Below, piece by piece: positions 1 to 7,366 of a DNA stretch of 54,280 nucleotides. The DNA comes from Cellulomonas phragmiteti (GTDB lineage: Bacteria; Actinomycetota; Actinomycetes; Actinomycetales; Cellulomonadaceae), in contig NZ_BONP01000026.1 in NCBI RefSeq assembly GCF_016862775.1, forward strand, positions 1 to 54,280. Reading direction: 5' to 3'. Position 1 is the first letter of the stretch. Every line of letters starts with the position of its first letter. A program made the translations under genes and the position numbers. The notes beneath the pieces were generated by a model. That model was given only the letters and a program-made list of their open reading frames with translations. It was not told where the DNA came from and made no database searches.

Positions 1-2
1 GG

Positions 3-221
3 CCGACTTCGCCGATCGCCGAGTCGTGCCTGCGCAACTGGCTGCGTGACGCCGACGTCGAGGACGGCAACCGCCCGGGGGTGACCCGAACCGAGTCCGC
101 TGAGCTGCGCGAGGCCAACCGGCGGATCCGGTTGCTCGAGCAGGAGAACGAGGTCCTGCGCCGCGCAGCGGCCTACCTGTCCCAGGCGCATCTGCCGGGA
201 AAAGGCTCTACCCGCTCGTGA
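3..221 (+). CDS. IS3-family transposase OrfA, 3' part
   Basis: This partial reading frame enters from the left edge and ends at TGA 219-221. It shows the end of the helix-turn-helix region (RNWLRDADV), the linker typical of OrfA (GNRPGVTRTE), and a leucine-zipper-like helix with heptad leucines (IRLLEQENEVLRRAAAYL). These are the hallmarks of IS3-family OrfA proteins, which bind the element's ends. Near its end the sequence GGGAAAAGGC (197-206) could act as the -1 slippage site that makes the OrfAB fusion. The N-terminus is outside the window. Confidence 0.8.
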   Translation, partial: PTSPIAESCLRNWLRDADVEDGNRPGVTRTESAELREANRRIRLLEQENEVLRRAAAYLSQAHLPGKGSTRS

Positions 222-330
222 GCGAGCTCACCGCCGACGGGGTGCCTGTGGCGGTGACGTGCCGGGTCCTGAAGCTCGCCAGACAGCCCTACTACCGCTG
301 GCTCACCGCGCCCGTGACCGCGCCCGACGC
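200..330 (+). pseudogene. IS3-family transposase OrfB, N-terminal remnant
   Basis: In the -1 frame relative to OrfA the codons from 200 read KRLYPLVSELTADG, then VAVTCRVLKLARQPYYRWL. This is the standard N-terminus of IS3 OrfB. A GTG at 218 overlaps the OrfA stop. Similarity ends about position 320, and the frame then runs on antisense to the neighbouring gene until 502. The DDE catalytic domain is absent, so the transposase is dead. The tail after about 320 is not transposase sequence. Confidence 0.75.
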
Positions 331-336
331 CACGGC

Positions 337-1212
337 TCAGCCCGGCAGCGGCGCCACCAGCGCGACCGTGCCGACGACCGTCGCGGTCCCCACCAGCGCA
401 CCGGCCGCGTCCCACACCCGCTCCATCACCCGGTCGGCGTCGTACCCGAGCGCGGTCAGCGATCCGACGACCACCGCGGCGACCACCCCGTACGCCGCGT
501 AGGCCGTCAGCGGCGTGACCAGCAGCTGCTCGCGCCGCGACCCGGTGGTCCCCAGCAGGGGCACCGCGAAGTTGCCGCCGCGGCTCCACAGGTCGTTGAG
601 CAGGGGCGTCGCGCGCCACCACCGCGGCGGTCGCGGCTCCCACGGCCACAGCAGCGGCACCCCGCCGCCGGTCAGCATGTCCCCGGCGACGTGCACGGCG
701 GCACCCAGCCCGACGGCCACGGGCAGCCAGTCCCACTCGGTCGGTGCGGCGACGGTGATGAACCCGGCCAGCGCGAGGGCGAGCGCCCACGCGTCGAGCC
801 GCCTGCGGGCCAGGCGCAGCGCCCGCGCGGCGAACGCGACGAGCAGCAGCGACAGGGCGCCGGCTCCGAGCGCGAGGTCCCCGAGTGCGCCCGTGGCAAC
901 CGTCACCTGCCCTGCCGCCCACGCGATCCCGGTGAGCACGGCGACGCCCAGCACCGAGTGCGTGCCGTTGCGGTGCCCGCCGGCGAGGCGTCCCACGGCG
1001 TCGCACACCCACTCGGAGACCGGCGGCAGGGAGTGCGCGATGGTCGCGTCGTGGTGGTCGGCGTCGGGGGCCAGCGCCGCACCGGCGCACACCAGCGCCC
1101 CGGTCACGACGCCGAGCGGCGAGACCGGGTACCAGCCGAGCGTGTAGGGCGCGGTCGAGGCGACGGCGACCCACGCGGCGGCGCCGCACAGGGCGTGGTG
1201 CGCGCCCTTCAC
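337..1212 (-). CDS. YdjM/DUF457-like membrane-bound metal-dependent hydrolase
   Basis: This 291-residue membrane protein starts at GTG 1212. The family signature is present: H5/H6 near the N-terminus, APDADHHD at about 48-55, and GGHRNGTHS at about 78-86, which supply probable metal ligands. Hydrophobic segments follow through the rest of the chain. This matches the LexA-regulated, inner-membrane YdjM-type putative hydrolases. The physiological substrate of the family is not known. The stop codon lies only about 15 bp from the broken IS3 remnant, so the insertion may have trimmed the 3' flank. No operon partner is visible. Confidence 0.75.
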   Translation of the reverse strand: MKGAHHALCGAAAWVAVASTAPYTLGWYPVSPLGVVTGALVCAGAALAPDADHHDATIAHSLPPVSEWVCDAVGRLAGGHRNGTHSVLGVAVLTGIAWAAGQVTVATGALGDLALGAGALSLLLVAFAARALRLARRRLDAWALALALAGFITVAAPTEWDWLPVAVGLGAAVHVAGDMLTGGGVPLLWPWEPRPPRWWRATPLLNDLWSRGGNFAVPLLGTTGSRREQLLVTPLTAYAAYGVVAAVVVGSLTALGYDADRVMERVWDAAGALVGTATVVGTVALVAPLPG

Positions 1213-1410
1213 CTGAGGGGCCGCCGGGCGGCGCGCGCCGGGCGTGCGGCGGGGTCGGTGCGGCGCTCGGGGAGGCGCAAGTGGTGCTCCAGTGCAGGTC
1301 AGAGGGGTGGGCGGCGTCCACCCCAGCCGTTCGGGTGACGCGCGTCAAGCGTCCGGTGTGTCCCGATCCCGGCGTGTCGGGCGGTGTGCCGGAGACGACC
1401 CCCGAAACCG

Positions 1411-1440
1411 GTCACAGCGCTCCCCGCTGCGCGCTACGGT
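1411..1440 (+). promoter_or_regulatory. Predicted promoter of a leaderless gene
   Basis: GTCACA (1411-1416) and TACGGT (1435-1440) are separated by 18 bp. The GTG start at 1447 lies 6 nt behind the -10 box, so transcription would begin at or next to the start codon. No Shine-Dalgarno sequence precedes that GTG, which agrees with a leaderless mRNA. Confidence 0.45.
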
Positions 1441-1446
1441 CCGCGG

Positions 1447-2028
1447 GTGACCACCTCGCCCGGCGACGCCTTCGCCACCCCCGCGCCCGCCGTCTACCTG
1501 CCGGGCCGCGGCCCGCGCCTCGGGGCGGCTCTCACGCCCGTCCTCGCGGTCGTGGGGATCGCCGCCGGCGCCGTCGGCCTCGTCGTGGAGGGCATGACGG
1601 GCTTCGCGGGCGACGCACAGCGCTTCGGGACGACGTTCCCGTTGTGGGTCGTGTGGGTCGGCCTGGTCGTCATGGGCGCGGGGGCGTTCGTCGTCCGCGC
1701 GCGCCGGGCCCCGTGGTACCGCGGCTGGTCGATGGTCGAGATGCTCGACCGGCCCGACGGGATCGTCCTGTTCGCCGGCCGTCTCGGTGCCCGCCACGAG
1801 GGGCTGCCCGTGCGCCGCGGCGAGACGGTGGAGCTCTCGGGGTCCGGCGGGCTGCGGTCCACGTACCAGTACGTCGTGAGCGCGCCGTCCGGGTCGATGA
1901 CCTTCACGGCGGAGGGCTTCCTCCACAGGCTCACCATGCAGCCGCTCGACGAGGCGGCGGCCCGGCACGGCATCACCGTGGTCACCTCCGGCGAGGCGGC
2001 CCGCATCACGCGGACGGTCACGGCCTGA
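1447..2028 (+). CDS. Two-helix membrane protein of unknown function
   Basis: This 193-residue protein has a proline-rich N-terminus, two predicted transmembrane helices (about 28-50 and 65-87), and a cytoplasmic or exposed domain of about 100 residues. The soluble domain (YRGWSMVEMLDRPDG onward) is not one I recognise. I chose GTG 1447 because it sits 6 nt behind a TACGGT -10 box. An upstream in-frame start at 1384 would add a poorly structured extension across the promoter. The gene lies directly before an ECF sigma factor gene but 82 bp away, so a shared transcript is uncertain. Confidence 0.6.
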   Translation: MTTSPGDAFATPAPAVYLPGRGPRLGAALTPVLAVVGIAAGAVGLVVEGMTGFAGDAQRFGTTFPLWVVWVGLVVMGAGAFVVRARRAPWYRGWSMVEMLDRPDGIVLFAGRLGARHEGLPVRRGETVELSGSGGLRSTYQYVVSAPSGSMTFTAEGFLHRLTMQPLDEAAARHGITVVTSGEAARITRTVTA

Positions 2029-2110
2029 CGGCTCCCGCCGACGGCTGCAACGCCCGCACGGGAGCCGGACACGTGGGCAGTGACACACTCCTGCCCCTGG
2101 AGGGAGACCC

Positions 2111-2776
2111 GTGAGCCCCTCACCCCCGCCGGGTGACGCCGACGCACCCGACTCGCCCGGCGCGCCCGTCCGCACCGACGACGCCGCGCGCCGCGCGCGG
2201 TTCACCGCGATCTTCGACCGCACGCACGGCCCCCTCCTCGCCTACGCGGTCCGCCGCGTCGCCGACCCGTCCGACGCCGCGGACGTCGTCGCCGAGGCGT
2301 TCCTGGTCGCGTGGCGGCGGCTCGACGACGTCCCGGACGGTGACGCGGCACGCCCGTGGCTGTTCGGCGTGGCGCGTCGCGTCCTGGCGAACCACTACCG
2401 CGGCGAGCGTCGGCGGTTCGCGCTCGCGGACCGGCTGCGTGAGCAGGTCGTCGAGGTCGTCCCGCAGCCCGAGCCGAGCGACCCGACGCTGCTGCGCGCG
2501 ATGGACGCCCTGCCGCCCGACGACCGCGAGCTGCTGCGCCTGGTCGCGTGGGAGGAGCTCGCACGCGACGAGATCGCGCTGGTGCTCGGCGTCCCGCGGG
2601 CGACCGTCCGCGTGCGGCTGCACCGCGCCCGGCGTCGCCTGCTGGCGCAGCTCGCCGCGCTGGAGGAGGCGCAGGCGGACCCCGACCCGCCGCCCGCCGT
2701 GCAACGCCGCGACCCGGCCGGACACGTCGGCAGTGGATGGGCGAGTGCCCGTCCCGGACCTCAGGAGGCGAGATGA
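2111..2776 (+). CDS. ECF-family RNA polymerase sigma factor
   Basis: This 221-residue sigma-70-family protein has region 2 at about 30-105 (FDRTHGPLLAYAVRRVADPS, then DVVAEAFLVAWRRLDDVP and ARPWLFGVARRVLANHYRG). Region 4 at about 135-185 includes the helix-turn-helix ALVLGVPRATVRVRLHRAR. There is no region 3, as is normal for ECF factors. The start is GTG 2111, behind GGAGGGAG at 2099-2106. Its stop overlaps the next gene's ATG, so the two are translationally coupled. The Pro-rich C-terminal 35 residues are outside the sigma domains. The partner gene is the likely regulator. Confidence 0.9.
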   Translation: MSPSPPPGDADAPDSPGAPVRTDDAARRARFTAIFDRTHGPLLAYAVRRVADPSDAADVVAEAFLVAWRRLDDVPDGDAARPWLFGVARRVLANHYRGERRRFALADRLREQVVEVVPQPEPSDPTLLRAMDALPPDDRELLRLVAWEELARDEIALVLGVPRATVRVRLHRARRRLLAQLAALEEAQADPDPPPAVQRRDPAGHVGSGWASARPGPQEAR

Positions 2777-3768
2777 GCAAGGACCTGATGCGACGCCTGC
2801 GGGCGGCGGACCCGGCCGCGCACGTCGACCTGCGGGCCGACGACGCGATGCGGGAGGCGATCATGACGACGCACGCCACGACGAACGAGCGGGCGCGGGC
2901 GGGACGCGAGCGACGGGTGCGCCGGGGGGTGCTCGCGGGAGGGTTGGCCACCGTGCTCGTCGGCGGGGGTGCCGCCTACGCGGGGTTCCACGACTGGTAC
3001 CGGGGGACGGGCCCGAACGACGGCATCTCGTGCCTGTCGCGGTGGGACGCGCCGGAGGACGAGCGGTCCGGTGGGCCGATGCTGACCGGGGACCCCGTCG
3101 CGGACTGCCAGCGGTACCAGGAGCTGACCGGGCTGCCGCCCATCGAGGACGCGGTGGCGTTCCTCCGCGGGGATGACGGGGGCATCGTGGTGGCACCACG
3201 CGCCGACGTGCCGGCCGGCGCCGTGCTCCTCCCGGCCGACCCGCAGGCCATGGCGGTCCAGGAGCTGATCGACAGCACGCGGGACTACGTCGACGGGCTC
3301 GGGTCCGCGTGTCTCGACGAGAGCGCGCTGGCCGCCGCGGCACAGGTCGAGCTGGACCGCCTCGGCCTCGCGGACTGGGTGGTCCGGACGCAGACGCGCG
3401 GGACCGACAGCGTGCAGCTGGCGTGCGCGGACGTCTGGCTCGCCGTCGAGCCGTGGTCGGTCCGCGACCGAGGCACGGCCGCGGACGAACGCACCCTCGT
3501 AGTGATGCCGCACGCCAAGGAGGACCGCGACAGCCTGCGGGGCGACGAGGTGGTCGAGGTCGTCGACGAGATCCGCGACGTGCTGCGTGCGCGGGTCGCC
3601 GGGGCGTGCGTCGACCTCGACACGGCGGAGCGGATCGCGACCGAGGCCCTCGGGGAGGAGCACCACTGGCCGACGGTGGTCATCGAGGACCCGGATGCGG
3701 CGTGCACGCGGGTGGACCTGGCCGTCGGCGGCTCGATCCAGGTCTCGCTGCGAGGTCCTCGCCCCTGA
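2773..3768 (+). CDS. Single-pass membrane protein paired with the ECF sigma factor (possible anti-sigma)
   Basis: This 331-residue protein starts at ATG 2773 inside the sigma-factor stop (ATGA overlap), with AGGAGG just upstream. A short cytoplasmic arm (about 1-54, containing RRLRAADPA) is followed by one transmembrane helix (about 55-75, GVLAGGLATVLVGGGAAYAG) and a large outer domain. The outer domain carries six cysteines, an even number that would suit disulfides. Gene order and topology suggest a membrane anti-sigma factor. The zinc-binding HxxxCxxC motif of classical anti-sigma domains is absent, so the role is inferred from context only. Confidence 0.6.
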   Translation: MSKDLMRRLRAADPAAHVDLRADDAMREAIMTTHATTNERARAGRERRVRRGVLAGGLATVLVGGGAAYAGFHDWYRGTGPNDGISCLSRWDAPEDERSGGPMLTGDPVADCQRYQELTGLPPIEDAVAFLRGDDGGIVVAPRADVPAGAVLLPADPQAMAVQELIDSTRDYVDGLGSACLDESALAAAAQVELDRLGLADWVVRTQTRGTDSVQLACADVWLAVEPWSVRDRGTAADERTLVVMPHAKEDRDSLRGDEVVEVVDEIRDVLRARVAGACVDLDTAERIATEALGEEHHWPTVVIEDPDAACTRVDLAVGGSIQVSLRGPRP

Positions 3769-3810
3769 CGTCACGACGTGGACGGTCGTCCGGTTCCGGG
3801 TGGACACGCC

Positions 3811-3866
3811 TTGACGTCTCGCCCTCGACGCGTAGGTTAGCCTCGCCTCACTTAGGCGAGCCTCAC
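3811..3866 (+). promoter_or_regulatory. Iron-regulated des promoter with tandem DtxR/IdeR boxes
   Basis: The -35 TTGACG (3811-3816) and -10 TAGGTT (3833-3838) are spaced by 16 bp. GTAGGTTAGCCTCGCCTCA (3832-3850) matches the 19-bp DtxR/IdeR consensus at 14 positions and covers the -10 box. A second, weaker copy, TTAGGCGAGCCTCAC, starts at 3852. CTCGCCT (3842-3848) and AGGCGAG (3854-3860) form an inverted repeat joining the two. Holo-repressor bound here would block RNA polymerase when iron is plentiful. Confidence 0.85.
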
Positions 3867-3906
3867 GTCCCGTCCGCGGGGCGTCCTGCGCAGGGGAGAA
3901 CCACAC

Positions 3907-5361
3907 GTGCACGAGCTGCTGTCCGCCGCGAGCGCCGACGTCTACGTCGACGCCATGCGCGGGACCGTCGACCGGGTCGCCGCCCGGTTCCGCACCACCA
4001 CCCAGCCGTTCTCCGGCGCGAGCCGCGAGCACCTGCAGGACCTCGTCGACGCCGTCGACCTCGACGGCCCGGGCCGGGGGACGGCCACCGCGCTGCGCGA
4101 GGTCGACGAGCTGTTCGCCCAGCACGCCGTCTGGTTCCACGACCCCGCGTACACGGCGCACCTCAACTGCCCGGTCGCCGTGCCGGCCGTCGCCGCCGAG
4201 GCCGTCCTCGCCGCGATCAACCCCAGCGTGGACACCTACGACCAGTCGACGGTCGGCACCCTGATGGAGCGACGCCTGGTCGCGTGGACCGCCGCGCGCA
4301 TCGGCTTCCTCGCCGGCGGCGGGGTGTTCACGTCCGGCGGCACGCAGTCCAACCTGCAGGCGCTGCTGCTGGCCCGGGAGCACGCGCTGGCCACCACGCC
4401 CGGGGTTGACCTGCGCGACCTCGTCGTGCTGGCGACCGCGTCGAGCCACTTCTCGGTGCAGCGCTCGGCGTACCTGCTGGGCCTGGCACCCGACGCGGTC
4501 CGCCTGGTGCCCGTCGACGAGCGCGGTCGCATGCGCCCCGACGCCCTGCGGATCGCGCTGCGGCACGTCGCCGCGGACGGCCGGCACGCTGCCGCCGTCG
4601 TCGCCACGGCCGGGACGACGGACCGCGGGTGCGTCGACCCGCTCGCCGGCATCGCCGACGTGTGCGACGTCGCCGACGTGTGGCTGCACGTGGACGCCGC
4701 GTACGGATGCGGTCTGCTCGTCAGCCGGACGCGGCGGCACCTGCTCGACGGCATCGAGCGCGCCCGGTCCGTCACCGTCGACTTCCACAAGGCGTTCTTC
4801 CAGCCCGTGTCGTCCTCGGCGCTGGTCGTGCGGCACGCGGCGGACCTGCGGCTCGTCGCGCACCACCACGACTACCTCAACCCCGCGGGCGAGGACGAGC
4901 CCAACCAGGTCGACGTGTCCCTGCAGACCACCCGCCGGTTCGACGCCCTCAAGCTGTGGACCACGCTGCGCGCGCTCGGCGCCGACCGCCTCGGGGAGAT
5001 GGTCGACGCGACGGCCGACCTGGCCGCGGCCGTGCACGGCGTCGTCGCCACCGACCCCGACCTGCGGCTGCTCGCCCCGACGGACCTGTCGACGGTGCTG
5101 TTCCGCTACCAGCCCGACGGCCTGGCCGACGAGCGCGCCGACGCCCTCGTCGGGCAGGTGCGCCGCGTGCTGTTCGGCTCCGGTCGCGCACTCGTCGCCC
5201 GGACCACGCTCGACGGCCGCCCGTGCCTCAAGCTCACGCTGCTCAACCCCGACACGACCCTCGCGGACGTGCGGCACGTCCTGGAGCTGGTGCGGCAGGC
5301 CGCCGCCGCGCTGCTCGAGGGCGACGACCTGCTGCGCCAGGACGTGGAGGTGGCGCGGTGA
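3907..5361 (+). CDS. desA: PLP-dependent decarboxylase DesA (lysine decarboxylase for siderophore)
   Basis: This 484-residue group II PLP decarboxylase should convert lysine to cadaverine, the first step of desferrioxamine-type hydroxamate synthesis. It shows the cofactor motifs TSGGTQSNL (about 142-150) and HVDAAYG with Asp263 for the pyridine nitrogen. The Schiff-base lysine is K295 in VDFHKAFFQP. Length matches Streptomyces DesA. GTG 3907 follows GGGGAGAA. It is the first gene of a six-gene, tightly overlapping operon behind a DtxR-type iron box. Diaminobutyrate decarboxylases belong to the same family, but the DesB/C/D neighbours favour lysine. Confidence 0.9.
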   Translation: MHELLSAASADVYVDAMRGTVDRVAARFRTTTQPFSGASREHLQDLVDAVDLDGPGRGTATALREVDELFAQHAVWFHDPAYTAHLNCPVAVPAVAAEAVLAAINPSVDTYDQSTVGTLMERRLVAWTAARIGFLAGGGVFTSGGTQSNLQALLLAREHALATTPGVDLRDLVVLATASSHFSVQRSAYLLGLAPDAVRLVPVDERGRMRPDALRIALRHVAADGRHAAAVVATAGTTDRGCVDPLAGIADVCDVADVWLHVDAAYGCGLLVSRTRRHLLDGIERARSVTVDFHKAFFQPVSSSALVVRHAADLRLVAHHHDYLNPAGEDEPNQVDVSLQTTRRFDALKLWTTLRALGADRLGEMVDATADLAAAVHGVVATDPDLRLLAPTDLSTVLFRYQPDGLADERADALVGQVRRVLFGSGRALVARTTLDGRPCLKLTLLNPDTTLADVRHVLELVRQAAAALLEGDDLLRQDVEVAR

Positions 5362-6740
5362 GCACGGCAGACGCGACGGTGAGCGCCGACGCGCACGTCC
5401 ACGACCTCGTCGGCGTCGGCATCGGCCCCTTCAACCTGGGCCTGGCCGCGCTCGCCGACCCGCTCGACCTCGACACCGTCTTCCTCGACCGCGCCGCGGA
5501 GTTCCGCTGGCACCCGGGGATGATGCTCGAGGGCGCGACGATCCAGGTCCCGTTCCTCGCGGACCTCGTGACCATGGCCGACCCGACCAGCCCGTACTCG
5601 TTCCTCAACTGGCTCAAGCACACCGGGCGGCTGTACCCCTTCTACATCCGCGAGAGCTTCTACCCGCTGCGCGCCGAGTACGACGCGTACTGCCGGTGGG
5701 TCGCCGACGGGCTCGGCACGCTGCGCTGGGGCCGGACCGTCACGGCCGTCGAGGTCGACCCGCACGACGACGACCTGTACGTCGTGCACGCGCGCACCGC
5801 CCACGGCACGGAGTCGTACCGGACGCGGCACGTCGTGCTCGGGGTCGGCACGCAGCCCGTCGTCCCGGCGGCGCTGCGCGGGCTCGACGGCCCGGTCGTG
5901 CACTCCGCGGACTACCTGATGCACCGCGAGACGCTGCGCGCGGCGGGCTCGGTGACCGTCGTCGGCTCCGGCCAGTCCGCGGCCGAGGTCTACCGCGACC
6001 TGCTGGAGACCACCGGCCCGGGCGGGCAGCGCCTGGACTGGGTGACGCGCTCGCCGCGGTTCTTCCCCATGGAGTACACCAAGCTGACGCTCGAGATGAC
6101 GTCGCCGGAGTACACCGACCACTTCCACGCCCTGCCGGCGGACGTGCGCGACCGGCTGACCCGCGAGCAGCGCAGCCTGTACAAGGGCATCAGCGCCGAC
6201 CTCGTCGACGACATCTACGACGCGCTGTACCGCCGCAGCGCGACGGGGCCGGTGCCCACGACGCTCCTGACCGACACCGAGGTGCTCGGTGCCACCTGGG
6301 ACGGCGCCCGGTACACGCTGCGGCTGCGGCACGCGCAGCTCGGCGTCGAGCACGAGCGCACCACCGACGCCCTCGTCCTGGCCACGGGCTACGCCGCGCA
6401 GGTGCCCGACGTCGTCCTGGGCATCGCGCACCGCCTCGCGTGGGACGATCGCGGACGGCTGGACGTCGCCCGGGACTACTCGGTCGACGGCGGGAGCAGG
6501 AGGGTGTTCGTGCAGAACGGCGAGGAGCACACGCACGGTCTGACAGCGCCCGACCTCGGCTTCGGGGCGTGGCGGTCGTCGGCGATCCTCGCGGCCGTGT
6601 GCGGCCGCGAGGTGTACCCGCGCGAGCAGCGGATCGCGTTCCAGGAGTTCGGGGTCCCGACGGGGGCGCACCCCGCGCCTGCCGGGACGGTCCCTGCACC
6701 GGCCGCACCCGGCGCCGTCGCGGACGGGGCGCGACGGTGA
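5358..6740 (+). CDS. desB: Lysine/cadaverine N-hydroxylase DesB
   Basis: This 460-residue flavin N-monooxygenase of the IucD/SidA/DesB family should hydroxylate cadaverine to N-hydroxycadaverine using FAD, NADPH and O2. Visible motifs are the FAD fold GIGPFNLGLAAL (about 17-28), the NADPH fold VVGSGQSAAEVYRDLL (about 198-213), and the late LATGY motif. It starts at GTG 5358 inside the desA stop (GTGA). The C-terminal 35 residues, rich in Ala and Pro, extend beyond the fold. The preceding DesA gene supplies its substrate. Confidence 0.92.
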   Translation: MSTADATVSADAHVHDLVGVGIGPFNLGLAALADPLDLDTVFLDRAAEFRWHPGMMLEGATIQVPFLADLVTMADPTSPYSFLNWLKHTGRLYPFYIRESFYPLRAEYDAYCRWVADGLGTLRWGRTVTAVEVDPHDDDLYVVHARTAHGTESYRTRHVVLGVGTQPVVPAALRGLDGPVVHSADYLMHRETLRAAGSVTVVGSGQSAAEVYRDLLETTGPGGQRLDWVTRSPRFFPMEYTKLTLEMTSPEYTDHFHALPADVRDRLTREQRSLYKGISADLVDDIYDALYRRSATGPVPTTLLTDTEVLGATWDGARYTLRLRHAQLGVEHERTTDALVLATGYAAQVPDVVLGIAHRLAWDDRGRLDVARDYSVDGGSRRVFVQNGEEHTHGLTAPDLGFGAWRSSAILAAVCGREVYPREQRIAFQEFGVPTGAHPAPAGTVPAPAAPGAVADGARR

Positions 6741-7366
6741 CGGGCTGGCGCTCGCAGGCCACCGAGCCGCTGTCCGCGCAGACCGTCCGCGACGAGGCGT
6801 GGAAGCGCATCGGGCCGGTCCGCCTCGACCGCGTCGTGCCCGAGCGCGACGCCGAGACGCTGCACCACTGGCTGACGCACCCCGCCTCGGCGTTCTGGCG
6901 CATGACGGACCTCGGCCTGGACGACGTGCTGGCGTACTCCCGGCGGCTCGCGGAGTCCACCGACGAGCACGCGTGGATCGGCCGCGTCGCGGCACGCCCC
7001 ACCTTCATGGTCGAGACGTACGACCCGGCACGGGTCCTGCTGCGCGGGCTGTACCGGGCGCGCACCGGCGACGTCGGCATGCACCTGCTCGTCTCCCCGC
7101 CCGCCGGCCCGCCGCTGCACGGGCTGACCGACGCGGTCATGGCCGCCACCCTGCGGTTCTGCTTCGGCACCCTGCGCGCCCAGCGCGTCGTCGTCGAGCC
7201 GGACGTGCGCAACACCGCGATCGCCGCCAAGAACGCCGCCGCCGGGTTCCGGGTGGTCCGCGAGATCGAGCTGCCCGGCAAGCGCGCGGCGCTGTCGGTG
7301 TGCACGCGCGAGGACTTCGCCGCCAGCCGGCTCGGCGCCCGCACCATCCACGAGGACGCCCGATGA
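6737..7366 (+). CDS. desC: N-hydroxycadaverine acyltransferase DesC
   Basis: This 209-residue GNAT-fold acyltransferase of the RhbD/IucB/DesC type should transfer succinyl or acetyl from CoA to N-hydroxycadaverine, forming the hydroxamate. Characteristic segments are HHWLTHPASAFWRM (about 37-50), the GDVGMHLLVSP strand, and EPDVRNTAIAAKNAAAGF for CoA binding. The terminal strand contains LPGKRAAL. The start is GTG 6737, in the desB stop. A paralogue with the same signature is encoded five kilobases downstream in the same operon, so the two may use different acyl donors. Confidence 0.9.
   Translation: MTGWRSQATEPLSAQTVRDEAWKRIGPVRLDRVVPERDAETLHHWLTHPASAFWRMTDLGLDDVLAYSRRLAESTDEHAWIGRVAARPTFMVETYDPARVLLRGLYRARTGDVGMHLLVSPPAGPPLHGLTDAVMAATLRFCFGTLRAQRVVVEPDVRNTAIAAKNAAAGFRVVREIELPGKRAALSVCTREDFAASRLGARTIHEDAR

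Larger units (their letters stand above)
1..330 (+). mobile_element. IS3-family insertion sequence remnant (3'-truncated)
   Basis: The left edge lies inside an IS3-type orfA. orfB follows in the -1 frame, the usual IS3 arrangement. orfB is recognisable only as far as about position 320. From 337 the DNA is occupied by the 3' end of an unrelated gene on the other strand. No terminal inverted repeat or target duplication is visible at the right side, so this is a deletion derivative rather than an intact element. The left part is outside the window. Confidence 0.8.

Noticed and set aside
2761..5277. Long minus-strand frame across the sigma partner and desA
   Set aside because: Low-complexity Arg/Val/Gly sequence antisense to clear genes. 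No start signal or domain.
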